From contig OX579642.1 of the NCBI GenBank assembly GCA_951230915.1, positions 6,634,001-6,698,000 on the forward strand: 64,000 nucleotides of DNA, read 5' to 3'. The translations under genes were made by a program, and so were the position numbers. The stretch comes from Antitrichia curtipendula (Eukaryota; Streptophyta; Bryopsida; Hypnales; Leucodontaceae). Below are positions 1 through 11,691 of the stretch, in pieces. The notes below the pieces were generated by a model, which was not told the DNA's origin, did no database searches, and was given only the letters and a program-made list of their open reading frames with translations. Position 1 is the stretch's first letter. Every line of letters starts with the position of its first letter.

Positions 1-1554
1 AATGATACCCACATTATCTTAGAACATACATGACTCTAGCAACTTGGGTATTAGCTTTGGATTTGAAATGACAAGTGTTTAAAATCTCACAATTTCATAA
101 AAGTGGTAGCTACATATCCATTTTTTATTTTTACATTGTGATTGGATGTTGGTCCTACCAATTTTTTGTCTTGTTTTAGATCTTCTATTTGCATACTCCA
201 AACAATTATTTTTTGAAGACACTAGCTAACAATGAACAACTAGTGTTTCCCCACAAAACATTGGGATAAAGCCTCGTATAATGTAAGCAATTATCTAAGG
301 TATTATAATTTATCCTTCACTACTAGTATTGCTATTTAGTGTCACCTACATTAATTGATTAAAAAAAATTATATGATTTTATTCTTCGTGAATACTTTTA
401 GTAACAATATTTATAGAGATCCTTGTCTTTGAATGGTATTGATATCTATGCTATTGGTGAAAATATTCATTGAGAGTATAAACTTTAATTATATTTTATA
501 ATCAAGCAGTGTGGATGACTTTAAATGTCATTATTAATGTAGTGCATGTGATACTATTTCATTAAAGGTTTAGTGTTTTAAACTAATGCAAATTGACATA
601 TTACTATATTGTATTTCTACAAAGTAAATTTTTATATTGCAATGACGTTAATCTTGCACTATCACTAATACAATAAATTAATTTAGCATAAGTAAACCCT
701 AAATCCTAAGAGAGCTAAAGAAATTACAAACATTCACAAAATAATACCTTGATTGTAGATGAAACATTGATTGTTTATCCAAATGTGTATACATTCTTCA
801 CAAGTGGCAATATCATCCTATTTTGGTTTTTTATAATTGGATTAATTTTGGTTGTTTCATTTCTTTTTAAATAGTTGTCAATCCCAATGGTGAGAGTGTT
901 TTAGTAGGCAAAAATTTACTCTTGACACATTTGTTCTATCTCTAGGAATATTAAAAATTAAGTAGAAAATAGTCATACTTCAAATATTATTGTTGTGAAG
1001 ATATTCCATATTTGCCAATAAAAAAATTGCCATACTTTTTTTTCCATCAATAAAAATATAGCGATTCAATGCTTTTCTCAAAAAATACATCTCCAAAATA
1101 GAATTGAAATTTTTCTTTATAAAAGAGGCAAAATTTAATATTTGTTTCTCTGAATTGCTTGAATTGGCTTCCAACATAAATAAGTAAAAACTTTTGAAAT
1201 AATTATTGGAATCTCACAAAACAAACCTTTATGTGAACAACATGATGAGTAGGAGCCTATGTTGGACATTGTATAACATATCAGCAAGCATACTAGACAT
1301 TTTATATAGTATTCTTGAATATTTCCAAACATTTAAAGTGTATGCTCAAATATTCTCAAGAGACCTAAGTATATTCTAAGAATTTTTTTATTAGATGGAC
1401 ATGAGTTCATGTCAATATTAAGGTGTTGTGTTAGAGAAAATGTTGTGGTGTCTAGCAAGACACTTTGATGGGAGTTAAATTAAAAATATCAGTCAATAAA
1501 AAAACATAGACACTAGAGCTTGCCCAAGAATGCAAAACCTCATAATTATCAGAA
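1..1554. other. AT-rich intergenic DNA, nothing recognised
   Basis: No exon-like reading, no tRNA or rRNA and no clear terminal repeats were seen on either strand. The short ORFs here have no recognisable motif and occur in AT-rich sequence where stop-free runs of 60-65 codons arise by chance. Confidence 0.5.
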
Positions 1555-2455
1555 TTAATCCGAAAGTCTCAAAGTCCCCTCAAGAGACTCTTGGAATTTT
1601 GGGCAAACTTGTGTAACCTCAAAATTTTATATGATTTTTTTACCACCTTGATGCTAATAGAAAATCACATTGCCTTTTGGAGAATATAATTTTTTTAAAT
1701 TTCAATCAATATCTGAGAGCAAAAGTTATGCCACCCTGAGTCCCAAAACAATTCATTTGGCATGAAAAAAATCACAAAAAAACTGAATTTTTTGAGTTTT
1801 GAACTTTTTCACAAAGATTATATTTTATTTTCATGTGAAGCTTTGATTCATTCCATTTGGATTAGTGTTGTGAAAGTTATGGAGCTTCTTCTGTTGCGGG
1901 CAATTACATAAACTTCATGAGAAAATAATGTATTGGATTTGTTTTTGAACTCAAATTTCACAATATAAAAAAAAAGTTTCACAAGGTAAAATATGCAAGT
2001 TAGAGCAATTTCACCATTGGAATTAGTGTGTTTCAATTCCATCTCAAAGCTATTAACAATTTAGTTTTTTCTTCAATCTTGTACGTACTTCTACTAAACA
2101 ATTTTTTTTAAGAATGAAAACCAAATTTTTGGAGGAACTATCAACTCATTTCTTCAACATAAAAAATTGGATATTCAAAATTTGTAGTGCAAAAATCGTA
2201 AGGTAAGAGGATTCAAAGCCTTATTATTTGGTCTTCAAGGAGACAAAAAATTGTTTTATTCACTTTGAACACAAATATCTTGCAATCTATGCAGTCAAAG
2301 TTTCTGAATTTTTTTCTTATACTAGTCTAGTGTTACATCCTACAGTTAGATATGCAAAAATAACAATTTTCAAAGGTATTTGCTCTTTGCAATAAAAATG
2401 ACGGTTTTGAGTGATTTTTGATGAAAAAATAGACCTTTGAACTCACCAATGTTTG
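1555..2455 (-). mobile_element. Old degraded TTAA-family element (family A)
   Basis: The stretch is a diverged copy of the repeat seen better preserved at 3811-4739 and 25514-26350. Shared landmarks in the same order are the run with 'ttttgggcaaac', the sentence-like block around 'aaaagttatgccac', the 'gaagctttgattcat' block, and the far block around 'tcctacagttaga'. A TTAA is present at 1555-1558 but the adjoining CCCCTAAAGG terminus has decayed, and the far end near 2450 is only approximate. It holds no coding capacity. Confidence 0.55.
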
Positions 2456-3435
2456 ATTTATGAAATATTAGTGAGACCAATTTTCTGAATGTCAATTAAC
2501 CCAAAGTCTCAGTTGGATGAGATTTTTTGCGGTGGGCCGAGCTAAGTTAGATGGAAAAGTGGGATGCATTCACCACCTCCAGTTTTCAAACTGCGGGTCA
2601 AATGTTGCTGCTAAGTTAAGCCAATAATTTCAAAGGTGGAAGTTGGATATCAAATGAATGGACACAAGCTTTCTATAGCACCAAGATATTGATGCAGTTC
2701 CAAGCATGATTTGGGCAAACTTGGAAATTACTACCACTACCAAATTCCAATCCGTGGTTAGTGCATCTAATTTCAACTCAGTTACAAGAATCTTTCCATC
2801 TGGTATGCTGTTATAGGTGTACCCAAAATCAACCCTAGGTCTTCATATTTAAAGTATTTACATTTTGGGCAAGAATCAACATTTTGAAAATTTGTAATTT
2901 ATTTGAATGGCATTCAAAAAATAAAATCTAAAAATATCTTGAATCCTCTTTCAATTGCCACCAATTAGTCATTCATTGCATGCTATTTTTCATAACATGG
3001 GATGCTTTTGTTATACGCTATGCTTCTTTTGAGATTATTGATTGAACGTGATTGAATAAGATCCAATCATTGAGGTTACATCTATTTGTAAAAATGTGCA
3101 ATTTTATTGGGAAGATGACACCCCTCACCCCTCCCATCGCTTAGAAATGATATTTCTCACAACAAGACTCTATTTTTTTAGTCCCAGGTTGTTCATAGAT
3201 AGGTCCAAGTTTGGAGAAAATTGTGTCACCCACATACTCACTTGCTCATTCATTAGCTTCCTCTAATGAGAGTCCATTAAATCAAACCAAAGACACAAAT
3301 TTGGGCATTCAACTTTCAATAAAGGAGTTAAGAATCTGTCCAATGATTTTCTTGAGCTTGGCTATCTAATAGGAAAGTGGCTTTGAATTCAACTCTGCAG
3401 CTTTTCAGTATACAGGAAAGCATGTGCATGGGGGG
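2456..3435. other. Intergenic DNA, nothing recognised
   Basis: Moderately AT-rich unique-looking sequence. I see no exon, RNA gene or terminal repeat in it. Confidence 0.4.
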
Positions 3436-3526
3436 GGGCCTTTTGGAAATAAGGAGCCATGTCTAGAGAGCGGACAGCGGAGCCCGAAAGCCTGAACTGG
3501 CATGGCTCCTTATTTCTAAAAGGCCC
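3436..3526. repeat. Hairpin with 26-bp arms and 39-nt loop
   Basis: Arm 1 is 3436-3461 and arm 2 is 3501-3526. They are reverse complements with a single mismatch in 26 positions; the arms centre on 'AAATAAGGAGCCATG'. The loop 3462-3500 is GC-rich. Pairing continues weakly outward. The geometry resembles a plant microRNA precursor but equally a very short foldback transposon; no second copy was found in the window. Confidence 0.75.
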
Positions 3527-3810
3527 AAAATATATGTGCCTTACCCAACGTAAAGAATTGGCCACAGGATGCCTGAGGACAATTCCGCATAAGGTCCTTG
3601 CCTGAAATAAGGTGGATTATGGAAATAATGTGCCCTGAAATTGAAGGGAACCCCTGAGGCCAGGTCTGTCTTTACGAGCCCAACAATGATCAAATTGGTT
3701 CGTCACCACCAGGCCACTTGTGGCTGGTTGGTTTGTATTTTACTTCTATGGTAATGAAATCTCGTTTTATTTTGTGCCCCCCCCCCCCCAAAAAAAAAAA
3801 AATGATCAAT

Positions 3811-4739
3811 TTAACCCCTACAGTCCCAAGACCATTTTTCCATCAAAAATCACTCAAAACTGCCATTTCTAGAGCAAAGAGCAAAAAAAACAAATTTAAT
3901 GTTTTTTTGTTTTTTTGCATATTTAACCGTATGATCTTGTACTAGACTAGTGGAAGAATGTTTGAAAGAAATTTCAGAAATTTTGACCGTGTAGATTGCA
4001 AGATATTTGCATTTAAAGTAAAGAAATTTAGTTTTTTTGCACCTTGCTCAACTACATTTTTTGGCTTTGAACCTTTTTAACTTAAAGTTTTTGCTCTAAT
4101 GATTTTGAATTTCTAATTTTTTATGATAAAGACTTGAGTTGAGAATCTAGAATTTCGTTTTTAAGAAGAAACACTTAGTTTTCACTCATTAAAAAATTGT
4201 TAAGTAGAAGTAGGTTCAAGATTGAAGGAAAAATTAAATCATTAATAGCTCTAAAATATAATTCAAATATACTAATCTCAACAGTGAGATTGTTCTAGTA
4301 AGAAATCTTGACCTTGTGAAACTTTTTTTTTTTTAGATTGTTAAAATTGAGTTAAGAAATGAATCCTACAAGGTATTTTTTCAAAAAGATGCTCTAATTG
4401 CCCGAAAAAGAAGATTGACCATAACTTTTGCATAACAAATCCAAATGGAATGAATCAAAGCTTCCCATGTAAATAAAAATAAAATCTATATGAAACTAAT
4501 TTTTAAAATTTAAAATTTTAGGATTTTTTTTCTGCCCGCCGAACTAAAATTTGGGATTTTTGTGCCATAACTTTTGCTCCCGGGCACCGATTGAAATAAA
4601 AATTACATTTTAAGAAAGCTAATGTGAATCTCTATCTTCACAAAAAAAAATTCAGAAAATCACAAAAAATATTGAGACCATAGGATCTTGCCCGAAATCC
4701 ATTTGTCCCCCGAGGGGACAACAGGACTTTAGGGGTTAA
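3811..4739 (+). mobile_element. TTAA-flanked MITE-like element (family A, forward)
   Basis: The left end reads TTAA-CCCCTACAGT and the right end ACTTTAGGGG-TTAA, so the termini are inverted repeats bordered by TTAA on both sides. The element is 929 bp. Internal blocks match other copies, for example 'aaccgtatgatcttgtacta' near the left end, 'gtgtagattgcaagatattt', and 'cccgccgaac' towards the right. A small palindrome (TGTCCCC/GGGGACA) sits just inside the right end at about 4704-4720. No transposase is encoded, so it is non-autonomous. Confidence 0.85.
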
Positions 4740-5940
4740 TTGAAATGACAGTGGGCTATCATCAGTCAATCTGTGCCGTTTCCCACCCACATGAGAATGT
4801 CCAGTAAGGAAATTGGAATGTAAACTTAAATGTCCTTTTTCTGTCCAAATGAATTCCATTCCCATTCTACCCTAAACAGTGAAATTAGGTTGTCCCTCAC
4901 TAATTTCTCGACATTCTACACTATATAAATATGTACAATTAATGTACAAGGATGCAATAATGTAGGAACCACGTGTGTTGTATGGGTTGGTGCCTTGGTT
5001 CATGGCTCCGGTTTAGAGAATTGCATGTGCCTCCATTTTGACAAGTAATAAGGGTGGCAACCCATTTCTGCCTACTTAAGCAAATACATATCTACAGGGC
5101 AAGTTTTCTTTGTTGGAGAAGTTTTTCCTTACGTAGAAATAGAATTAAGTAGGTTTTCTTTAATTTTTCAATACTTTATCTCAAAATATAATTATTATGA
5201 ATTTTTTAGCTGAAGATTCTATTCTACTTGTACCAATCATGTAGACCTTCCTATTTCCAACCAAGGAATGGTTGCCAAATTCAACAAGAGCTAGTTACAA
5301 TATTGAAAGTCTTGTAGCCAATCATAATGTACAACAATTGCATCGGAATTCTGCCATAAATTATGGTTGCTCATTACTTCTTGAACGGAAAGAAAGCAAC
5401 CTACATCACGAGAATGGGAGACCGATAAATAATGGATTGCCTCCCATAAGTCTTTTATGGTGAAAACAACCTAATTGTTAAAGCAAACCAATTTCACTAA
5501 TTAGTGTACATTGAATGGGGATTTCAAGGGGACCCATACTAATTAATTGGCATTACACACTATATAAATATCTACCTTTACTGTACATGGAAGTGTCCGG
5601 AGGGGGTATACATCATGTTTCAAACATCTACAGTTTTCTACAATAAGTCCCTTTAATTTTTTTGGTCCCCTTAATACCCCTATTCAGTGTATATATCATC
5701 ACTGGACACTGATTATGGAATTCTCAGATTATGGAATTCTCCGTCCTTAGATGGACATTTTGGAATTCTCCTGTGACACATACAGTCCGATCGATATAAG
5801 TGTAATAATTGCATTGATTGGAGCGACTTCTCTGTATCTAAAATAGTATACACAACCTTACAATGAATTAAATATATAAATTAAGCGTACTCCATTGCAA
5901 TCTGTCAAGCTGACGTCCACCAGACACTGCGTAACTTAAG
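4740..5940. other. Intergenic DNA with two TATA-bearing direct repeats
   Basis: The motif 'cactatataaatat' followed by 'tac' occurs at about 4918-4935 and again at about 5556-5573, with weaker similarity around both (a preceding 'cactaatt' or 'actaatt' and a following 'gtaca'). An open reading of 63 codons lies between them (5272-5463), with no recognisable motif. The arrangement could be a very short terminal-repeat retroelement or chance. Confidence 0.35.
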
Positions 5941-6470
5941 TTTAAGCTTAATTAATTAAACCCGGGGCTAGCTCCTGCGGTGCTGCCTCTGCAGATCGTC
6001 TCGTGTCGTCCCCTGCGAGCCTGTACCGCCAGCACGCCGCTGCTTGGAAACTGGCGAAGTCTTCCCAGCGAGAGAGACGAAATCCAGCGCCCGCTCGACG
6101 TGGGATGAGCGGAGAGCAGTGACGGACTGTCTGCTGCGGGGCACCTGAGAATTCGAACGGAAGGCGCCGTTTGTGGAAGGCTTGATCTGCCGTGGATTTG
6201 CAGGGGCGCTGGACGCTGGCACGACCCATTCTCTTGCTGCGTGGGTACTGCTCTTGTGATTTGGGTGAGTCGTCCGAGGCACGGGCAAGCTTACATTGGT
6301 ATTCTCCCTGCACCTGTGCGTTCTCCATGTTTCTCCAAATGTGTTCACGAGAGTTGCGTTGTCACCACCTGCTTCTGCCACGCCATGCCCCTTCCCTTCA
6401 TGTTAATGAAGTCCAGGAGGAGTGTGGGAAGGAAGTAACCGTATTATATTGTGAAAAGGTCAAGAGCTAG
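5941..6470. other. GC-rich island, possible promoter or first exon
   Basis: This stretch is clearly richer in G, C and CpG than its surroundings. It contains overlapping open frames on both strands (for example minus 5948-6328 and plus 6192-6470), as expected of GC-rich DNA with few stops. None shows a family motif. A plausible donor site 'tttgggtgagt' lies near 6263 on the plus strand. It may be a 5' untranslated exon or the relic of one; I do not recognise a product. Confidence 0.35.
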
Positions 6471-8059
6471 ATTGGCACTCTCCACTAGTCCTCGTTTTTG
6501 AGCTTTGTGCACTTGGATGTCTCGTTGTTTTGAAATACAGTTTGAATCCCGTGTGAAAACTGGGCACTGAGGGTACATGGTCCTCACACCATGATACGTT
6601 ACCATTCACAGGACTGTGTTCTTGCAGTCTACATTTGTTGCACAAGGGTTCATTGTGAGCCAACTGTGAGGAATCCTTGTAATTTCTTAAACAAGGTTGA
6701 GCTCAACTCGATCAAGGTAGAGTTTCTCAAGACAACAAGCCATTGTCATCACATGTGAGAGTATGTGAGAGCTTTGATTTTGCTGGACTTGCTCGGATTT
6801 GGTAAGACTTTGCTTTAAACAACTTTTTGTTGACTCTGATCTCATAAGGTGTCATGCCAGTACTGAGGTATAAGCACCCATTGCCAGCACTGCCTAAATA
6901 CTAACACCTAAAATGTGAGCACTACTGGCAAGCAAAGTATGGTAATTAAATGGCACTTATCATGACTCAAGTGAACATAGGAAGTCAATATCTCTCCATT
7001 TTGGGGTTGAAGTTCAACTTTAGCTTAAAAGACACACATATTATTCCCTTGTCCAAATTCCAGTCAGTGGAAATTACGGGTGCACTTACCATTCTAAAGG
7101 ATGTCCTGAAGATATCAAAATTGATCGGAGCTAGTGTAGCAAAGCATTTTAGGAAGATATACAATGAAGGAGGCAGTGTTAGAAAAGCAGACATACCAAC
7201 AGATCTGGGAGCAGATTTTATGATTCCATTTCTGTTCTGGAAGGAGTTTCTGGAGCCTGGTTGGCTGTTCTTGTGCAAGCGCTACATCATTTAAACAAAG
7301 CTGCCATTAGTGAGTCGAATTCCAGCAATTGCTACCCTCAGGATGTTATCATGACATCATAACTTCTGGTTCCTTGGAGGTGACAACCTAGCATTGGATA
7401 TAGAGATCTGACTAAACTTGCCTTCTTTTGAGATGAGGTGTCATTTTTAAACCCGTGATTGAGAAATATTGAAGAAGACTCAAGCATTGAAGTTATGTCC
7501 AATTATGTGAAAGTACAACCTCGTTATGCAAAAAAACATCTCTTGTCACTCCTATGTCTTTGTGTTAGAAATAAAGCCCCAAAGCATCACTCATCATTCT
7601 TGACAAAACTAGAATGAGTCTAGAGGCAACAAGAAGTAGAGGCTTGTTATGAGAAACAACATTCTAAGTTGCAAAAATTATTTTCATAATGAGATTGTAT
7701 GTTCTTGTTACCAACCAATAACCTTAATAATTGAATCTTGTCCATTCATGCTCAATCATGGGTCTAAAACAACACCATATTATCAAGTCTCATATTAAGG
7801 ATAATTACATGCCTCTTCATATTGAACGAGGGATTATCTTCAACATGAATTTTGTTAAGTTGATTAATCCCAAGAACCTTTTTAATGATTCCATTTGCTT
7901 CTTGTGCTAATAGATATACAAATTTCATTTCATCATCAACATTCAATACCTCTGAACTAGGCTTTCTAGCCCCCTTCCCTTCCTAGCTCCCTAAATGATT
8001 TCATTTCTTTCTTTGAAGTCACCAATGCCATTGTAATATAGGAAGGGCATCGTGAATGT
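6471..8059. other. Intergenic DNA with one unrecognised open frame
   Basis: The only notable reading is a plus-strand open frame at 6950-7294 (114 codons). Its composition is protein-like but it has no motif I recognise, no clear splice sites and a competing minus-strand frame. It is not annotated as a gene. Confidence 0.35.
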
Positions 8060-8390
8060 TTTCCAGGGGCTTGATGGATGACTTTCAAGTTTATTGTAGA
8101 AACAAGAATGCGCCTATCCAATAAAAATTGGGTCATTTTTGGATGACTACCTTGGTGGTAGGTCTCGTCCTTTCAGGGTTACTGGGGTTATGCCAAGTTC
8201 ACTAAACAATCTTCATTAGCCGTGCAAGGACGCCACAGTCAAAAAATGCCTGATGGATCACTTTCTAGACCACTGTAGAAATGAAGAATGCACCTGTTGG
8301 TCCAAAAATCAGATCATTGATTTTTATTGGTATCTTCGTAACCTTAGCCCCCAAAAGGACGAGACCTGTCACCAACTAAGGTACTTTTCC
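8060..8390. repeat. Composite repeat: direct plus inverted copies
   Basis: A block beginning 'gatggatgactttc' near 8072 recurs as 'gatggatcactttc' near 8251. Separately, 8149-8190 (with 'ggtctcgtccttt') is matched in inverse orientation by about 8340-8385 (with 'aaggacgagacct'). This suggests a decayed foldback or two overlapping element ends. Confidence 0.5.
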
Positions 8391-10167
8391 CAACAAAAAC
8401 TAATGCGCATACCGGATTTGTGCCTCTTCCAGAAGAGAATTTAGTCTCCGCTTGCAAGCACCACTCTTGCGCACTGGGCTTATGCCGCACAAGGGGAAGC
8501 TGTTTGTCCTCCATTTCATCAAGTGGAGATCCACCTGCACCTGTCCATGTGGGCCTCTGAGTCGACTTCAGCTGGGGTTTCGACTTCGGTGGAGGCCGAC
8601 AAAGGCGTAAAGGTGAAGGTGGCTTCTCTGCATCAAACCATGGCTTCAGCTGTTAATTGCTGTTGGTACCTCAATCTGAAGAGCTCAAGACGTGGCACAA
8701 AATGCGAGTCTCAAAGTTGGTTAAGAGGTAGCTCATCAAAGAACGAATGAGTCTGTGCATTCAACAAATGTCAAAAGTTTCCACTGGTCAAGAAATTTTT
8801 GCTGCCATCTGTGCAATCCACCAAAGTCTAGCAATTCAAGACGCATTCCACCAAGGCGCAGTTGGCTTCGCTCATGGAAAGACACCAGCTCAACAGTAGA
8901 TGAAATTGAATGTAATTGTTTGTACGACCATGCATGGGAGTAAAACTGTAATAGAAGTAGTGATTTGTTTCAATTATTTGGAGGTAAAATGGAGATGAAC
9001 AACGAACTCTAGTTTTGGATTTTGGATGGAATTATCTATTACACAAATAAAGAAAGACTCAATCCATGTACTATTAATTGGCAAGAATTGCCACACAACT
9101 AATGCACTCGTCAGATATGTTGCAAGCAGAGAGAGAAGACTACTGAAACAAACACTCTCCCCCTAAAATAAAATAGGTCAATTAAATGTACAGCACACAA
9201 TGCAATAGACAAGGTCTGTGAAGGAGAGTTAACCCTGGAGCACTCCGACGTCCAATTTATGGATGATGAACAGATTCATATTCCTGTTTCTTTTTCGTTA
9301 TTGCTTGGATGAAAGTCATTCTAATTTGTGGAGATATTTATTAAGTTCTTGTCCTATCTGTTGGTCGGAGTTTTGTCACTAGAGTACATATTTTTCTAAA
9401 ATTACAAATGTGGAAGTATGTCAAGTGGTTGACCAAGCCAAAATTGCATTGACTCTAGTTCAAAACTGGATTTTCAAAAATGAAGTCATAGATGTAAAGA
9501 ACACATAATTCTTCTAAAAAATCACCATGCCAAGAGAACCTCCTTTGAAACCCATTCCAATAAGTTTTACTCCAAAAATGATAATATTTTGCTTGTAAGC
9601 AGATTTTGAAGGAATTTTAAATTTTCCCTTTCAAAATTCATAAGAAAAAATTGGTGATAGCATTTGGTGAATTTAACCGTATGGATGGAATTCAAATTTC
9701 AAAATCTACAACTTTCATTTGTATATCAATTCCAAAATATTCTTCCAAATGGTACTTTATAATGATTTTTTCCAAATCGTCAATTCGGGAGAAGACTCTG
9801 GACTTTTTGAGGTTAAACTGAATTGATAAGAAGAAAACATCAATTTCATCATATTGGAGGAATGATTATTCACTATATCTGCAATTTCCAAGATGGACAC
9901 CTTGAAACCTAAATCTACATTAAATCCTAGGCTTTAGAGCTTCGCACGGTTGAGTTTCACTATTCTGGCGCTCTAAATTGCACCAATGAAATGAAATTGA
10001 TATTCGAAAAGTAATGTTGGGCCTTCAACCATTGTGATTACAGAGTTTGTAGTGAGTGTAGTTCTACAGACTACTCCTACTGGATTTAGGTATGTGATTG
10101 ACAACAAGTACCTAAAACTACTACGAAGATCAAGATTACTAATCTGTGGGAAATGCGGTTTGAGGCT
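8391..10167. other. Unrecognised sequence, partly GC-richer
   Basis: 8450-8940 is GC-richer and has exon-like plus-strand frames (8523-8750 and 8755-8943) that do not join and show no family motif. 8950-10160 is AT-rich with nothing recognised. It lies downstream of the minus-strand zinc finger gene and may include its 3' untranslated region. Confidence 0.35.
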
Positions 10168-11691
10168 CTAAACTTGAGAAGTCATGAGAGAAGAACAATA
10201 CCCACTTGCTTTTCCATGCATGGACCCAGCGACAGCACCAGGAACGAGTCTGTTGGTGAGTGAGAATTTGATGAGGCCTGTGCCAGCGGGCTTGGCCGGT
10301 TTTGCTGCAGTGCAGCCTTTCTGATGAGTCTTGAAGGGTTTGGGCAAGAAACGTCTCTGACAATTAGGACATTGCTCCAAAGTCTGCTCAAATGCTGCAT
10401 AAGCTCTGCAATACAAGAGAGAAATCCATTAAGTCGTCTTGAGTTTGATGCAGAATTTGATGTAGAGACTGGTAGAGAAAAATTGGAAGGCAAACAACGG
10501 ACAACATTAGAAACAGCGCGGGAATCAAAGTCTAACATGCAGATCATATGACAAGTGGAGTGGGTTTATTATTGGATTCTATGCTTGACCACTTTCATCT
10601 TGCATTTTTCAATTTCGTCCTCCTTGATTTTTGTACCCTCACGCCCTGTTATCTCTACTTACCCTTTAAGGACGAAGGAGACCACTTTCTGGCGGCCTGA
10701 TGTTTTTCAACAGTTTTGAAGTGTTAATATGGGGATTTCTCTCTGTTCAAAACATTAATTCTTTGAGCCAGCACATGCTATTTTCTTCAATCAATCTACA
10801 CTGGTATGAAGACTTTTTACATGTAATGTATACTTTTCACAATATGACCAATCGAAATGAGCAATTTTAAATCATGAATCTGTCGTCTTTAATGGGTTAA
10901 TGAGCTTACTCAACATTGAAGCTCTCGAGTGCTCGGGCACCACCACTCCCAATGGCTTGCTCGGCATTAGGTTGAGGAGGTAGAGCCCGCCTTTCGTTCT
11001 TGGGCCTCTTCTCCTCTTCGATCAACCACTTCTTCTGGCATTGTGGAATGTGAATACTTAAACTGCATTTTCCAACAGAAGAAGTTAGAGTTTACTCATG
11101 TTTTCAGATTAGGGTTTCATATTACATTTGCTGTGGATCACATGAGTGGGTTTCAGAGTACAGTAGTCACTTCCATCGTTGGAGGTTATCATCATAGGGC
11201 AGAGTTTTTCATGTGACGCAATGATATCCTTCAAAGACTCTTCCACTACTGAAAGTAACAATTTTCAACGATGATAAACTCATCTTCATGCTTTGTGATT
11301 GGACACTAACCTTCATGCTTCCAACAGTGGAGCCTTACCCTTATCATCTTCACTTTTTCAACAGTGGAAACTCACCTTCATGTTTGTAAGAATAGACACC
11401 CATCATCTACCACTGTCAAGCAGGAAATTGAGAGAAGATGTGATGTTCAGGTACCCACCACTATTTACCCTCTTACAGGTCCTCTTATTGGTCCTCCCAT
11501 TGCAGGGTTGGAAGCATTTTTACATTTTGCATTCTGATACTACTATGACACTCATTGTTTCGAATGTAACATTTTAGTGAAATTCATGTGAGTGACGTTG
11601 ATTACCTCTTGCTGCCGTATTCCCGCCCGCAAAGGTAGCATATGAGCATCCGAGGTCTGTATCCAAGCCTGCACACCGGCCCTGGTTCCAT
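10168..11691 (-). CDS. C2HC double zinc finger protein, ZNF474-like
   Basis: The coding exons on the minus strand are 11691-11606, 11062-10910 and 10405-10168. All internal splice sites are GT-AG, both introns are in phase 2, and the total of 477 nt gives 158 residues plus TAG. The first finger spans the first intron: C18-x2-C21-x11-H33-x3-C37, inside '[21 protein letters not shown]' read in two parts ([10 protein letters not shown], then [11 protein letters not shown]). The second is C92-x2-C95-x11-H107-x3-C111, with CPNCQRRFLP. Between them the family's 'QCQKKWLIEEEKRP' and 'RRALPPQP' blocks are present. An in-frame TAA about nine codons upstream supports the ATG at 11691. ZNF474/ZC2HC1 proteins are poorly characterised zinc proteins; I associate them with flagellated organisms. 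An alternative donor near 10206 could add a further 3' exon. No damage is visible. Confidence 0.85.

Noticed and set aside
6950..7294. 114-codon open frame as a gene
   Set aside because: No recognisable motif, no supporting splice sites, and the opposite strand is also open.
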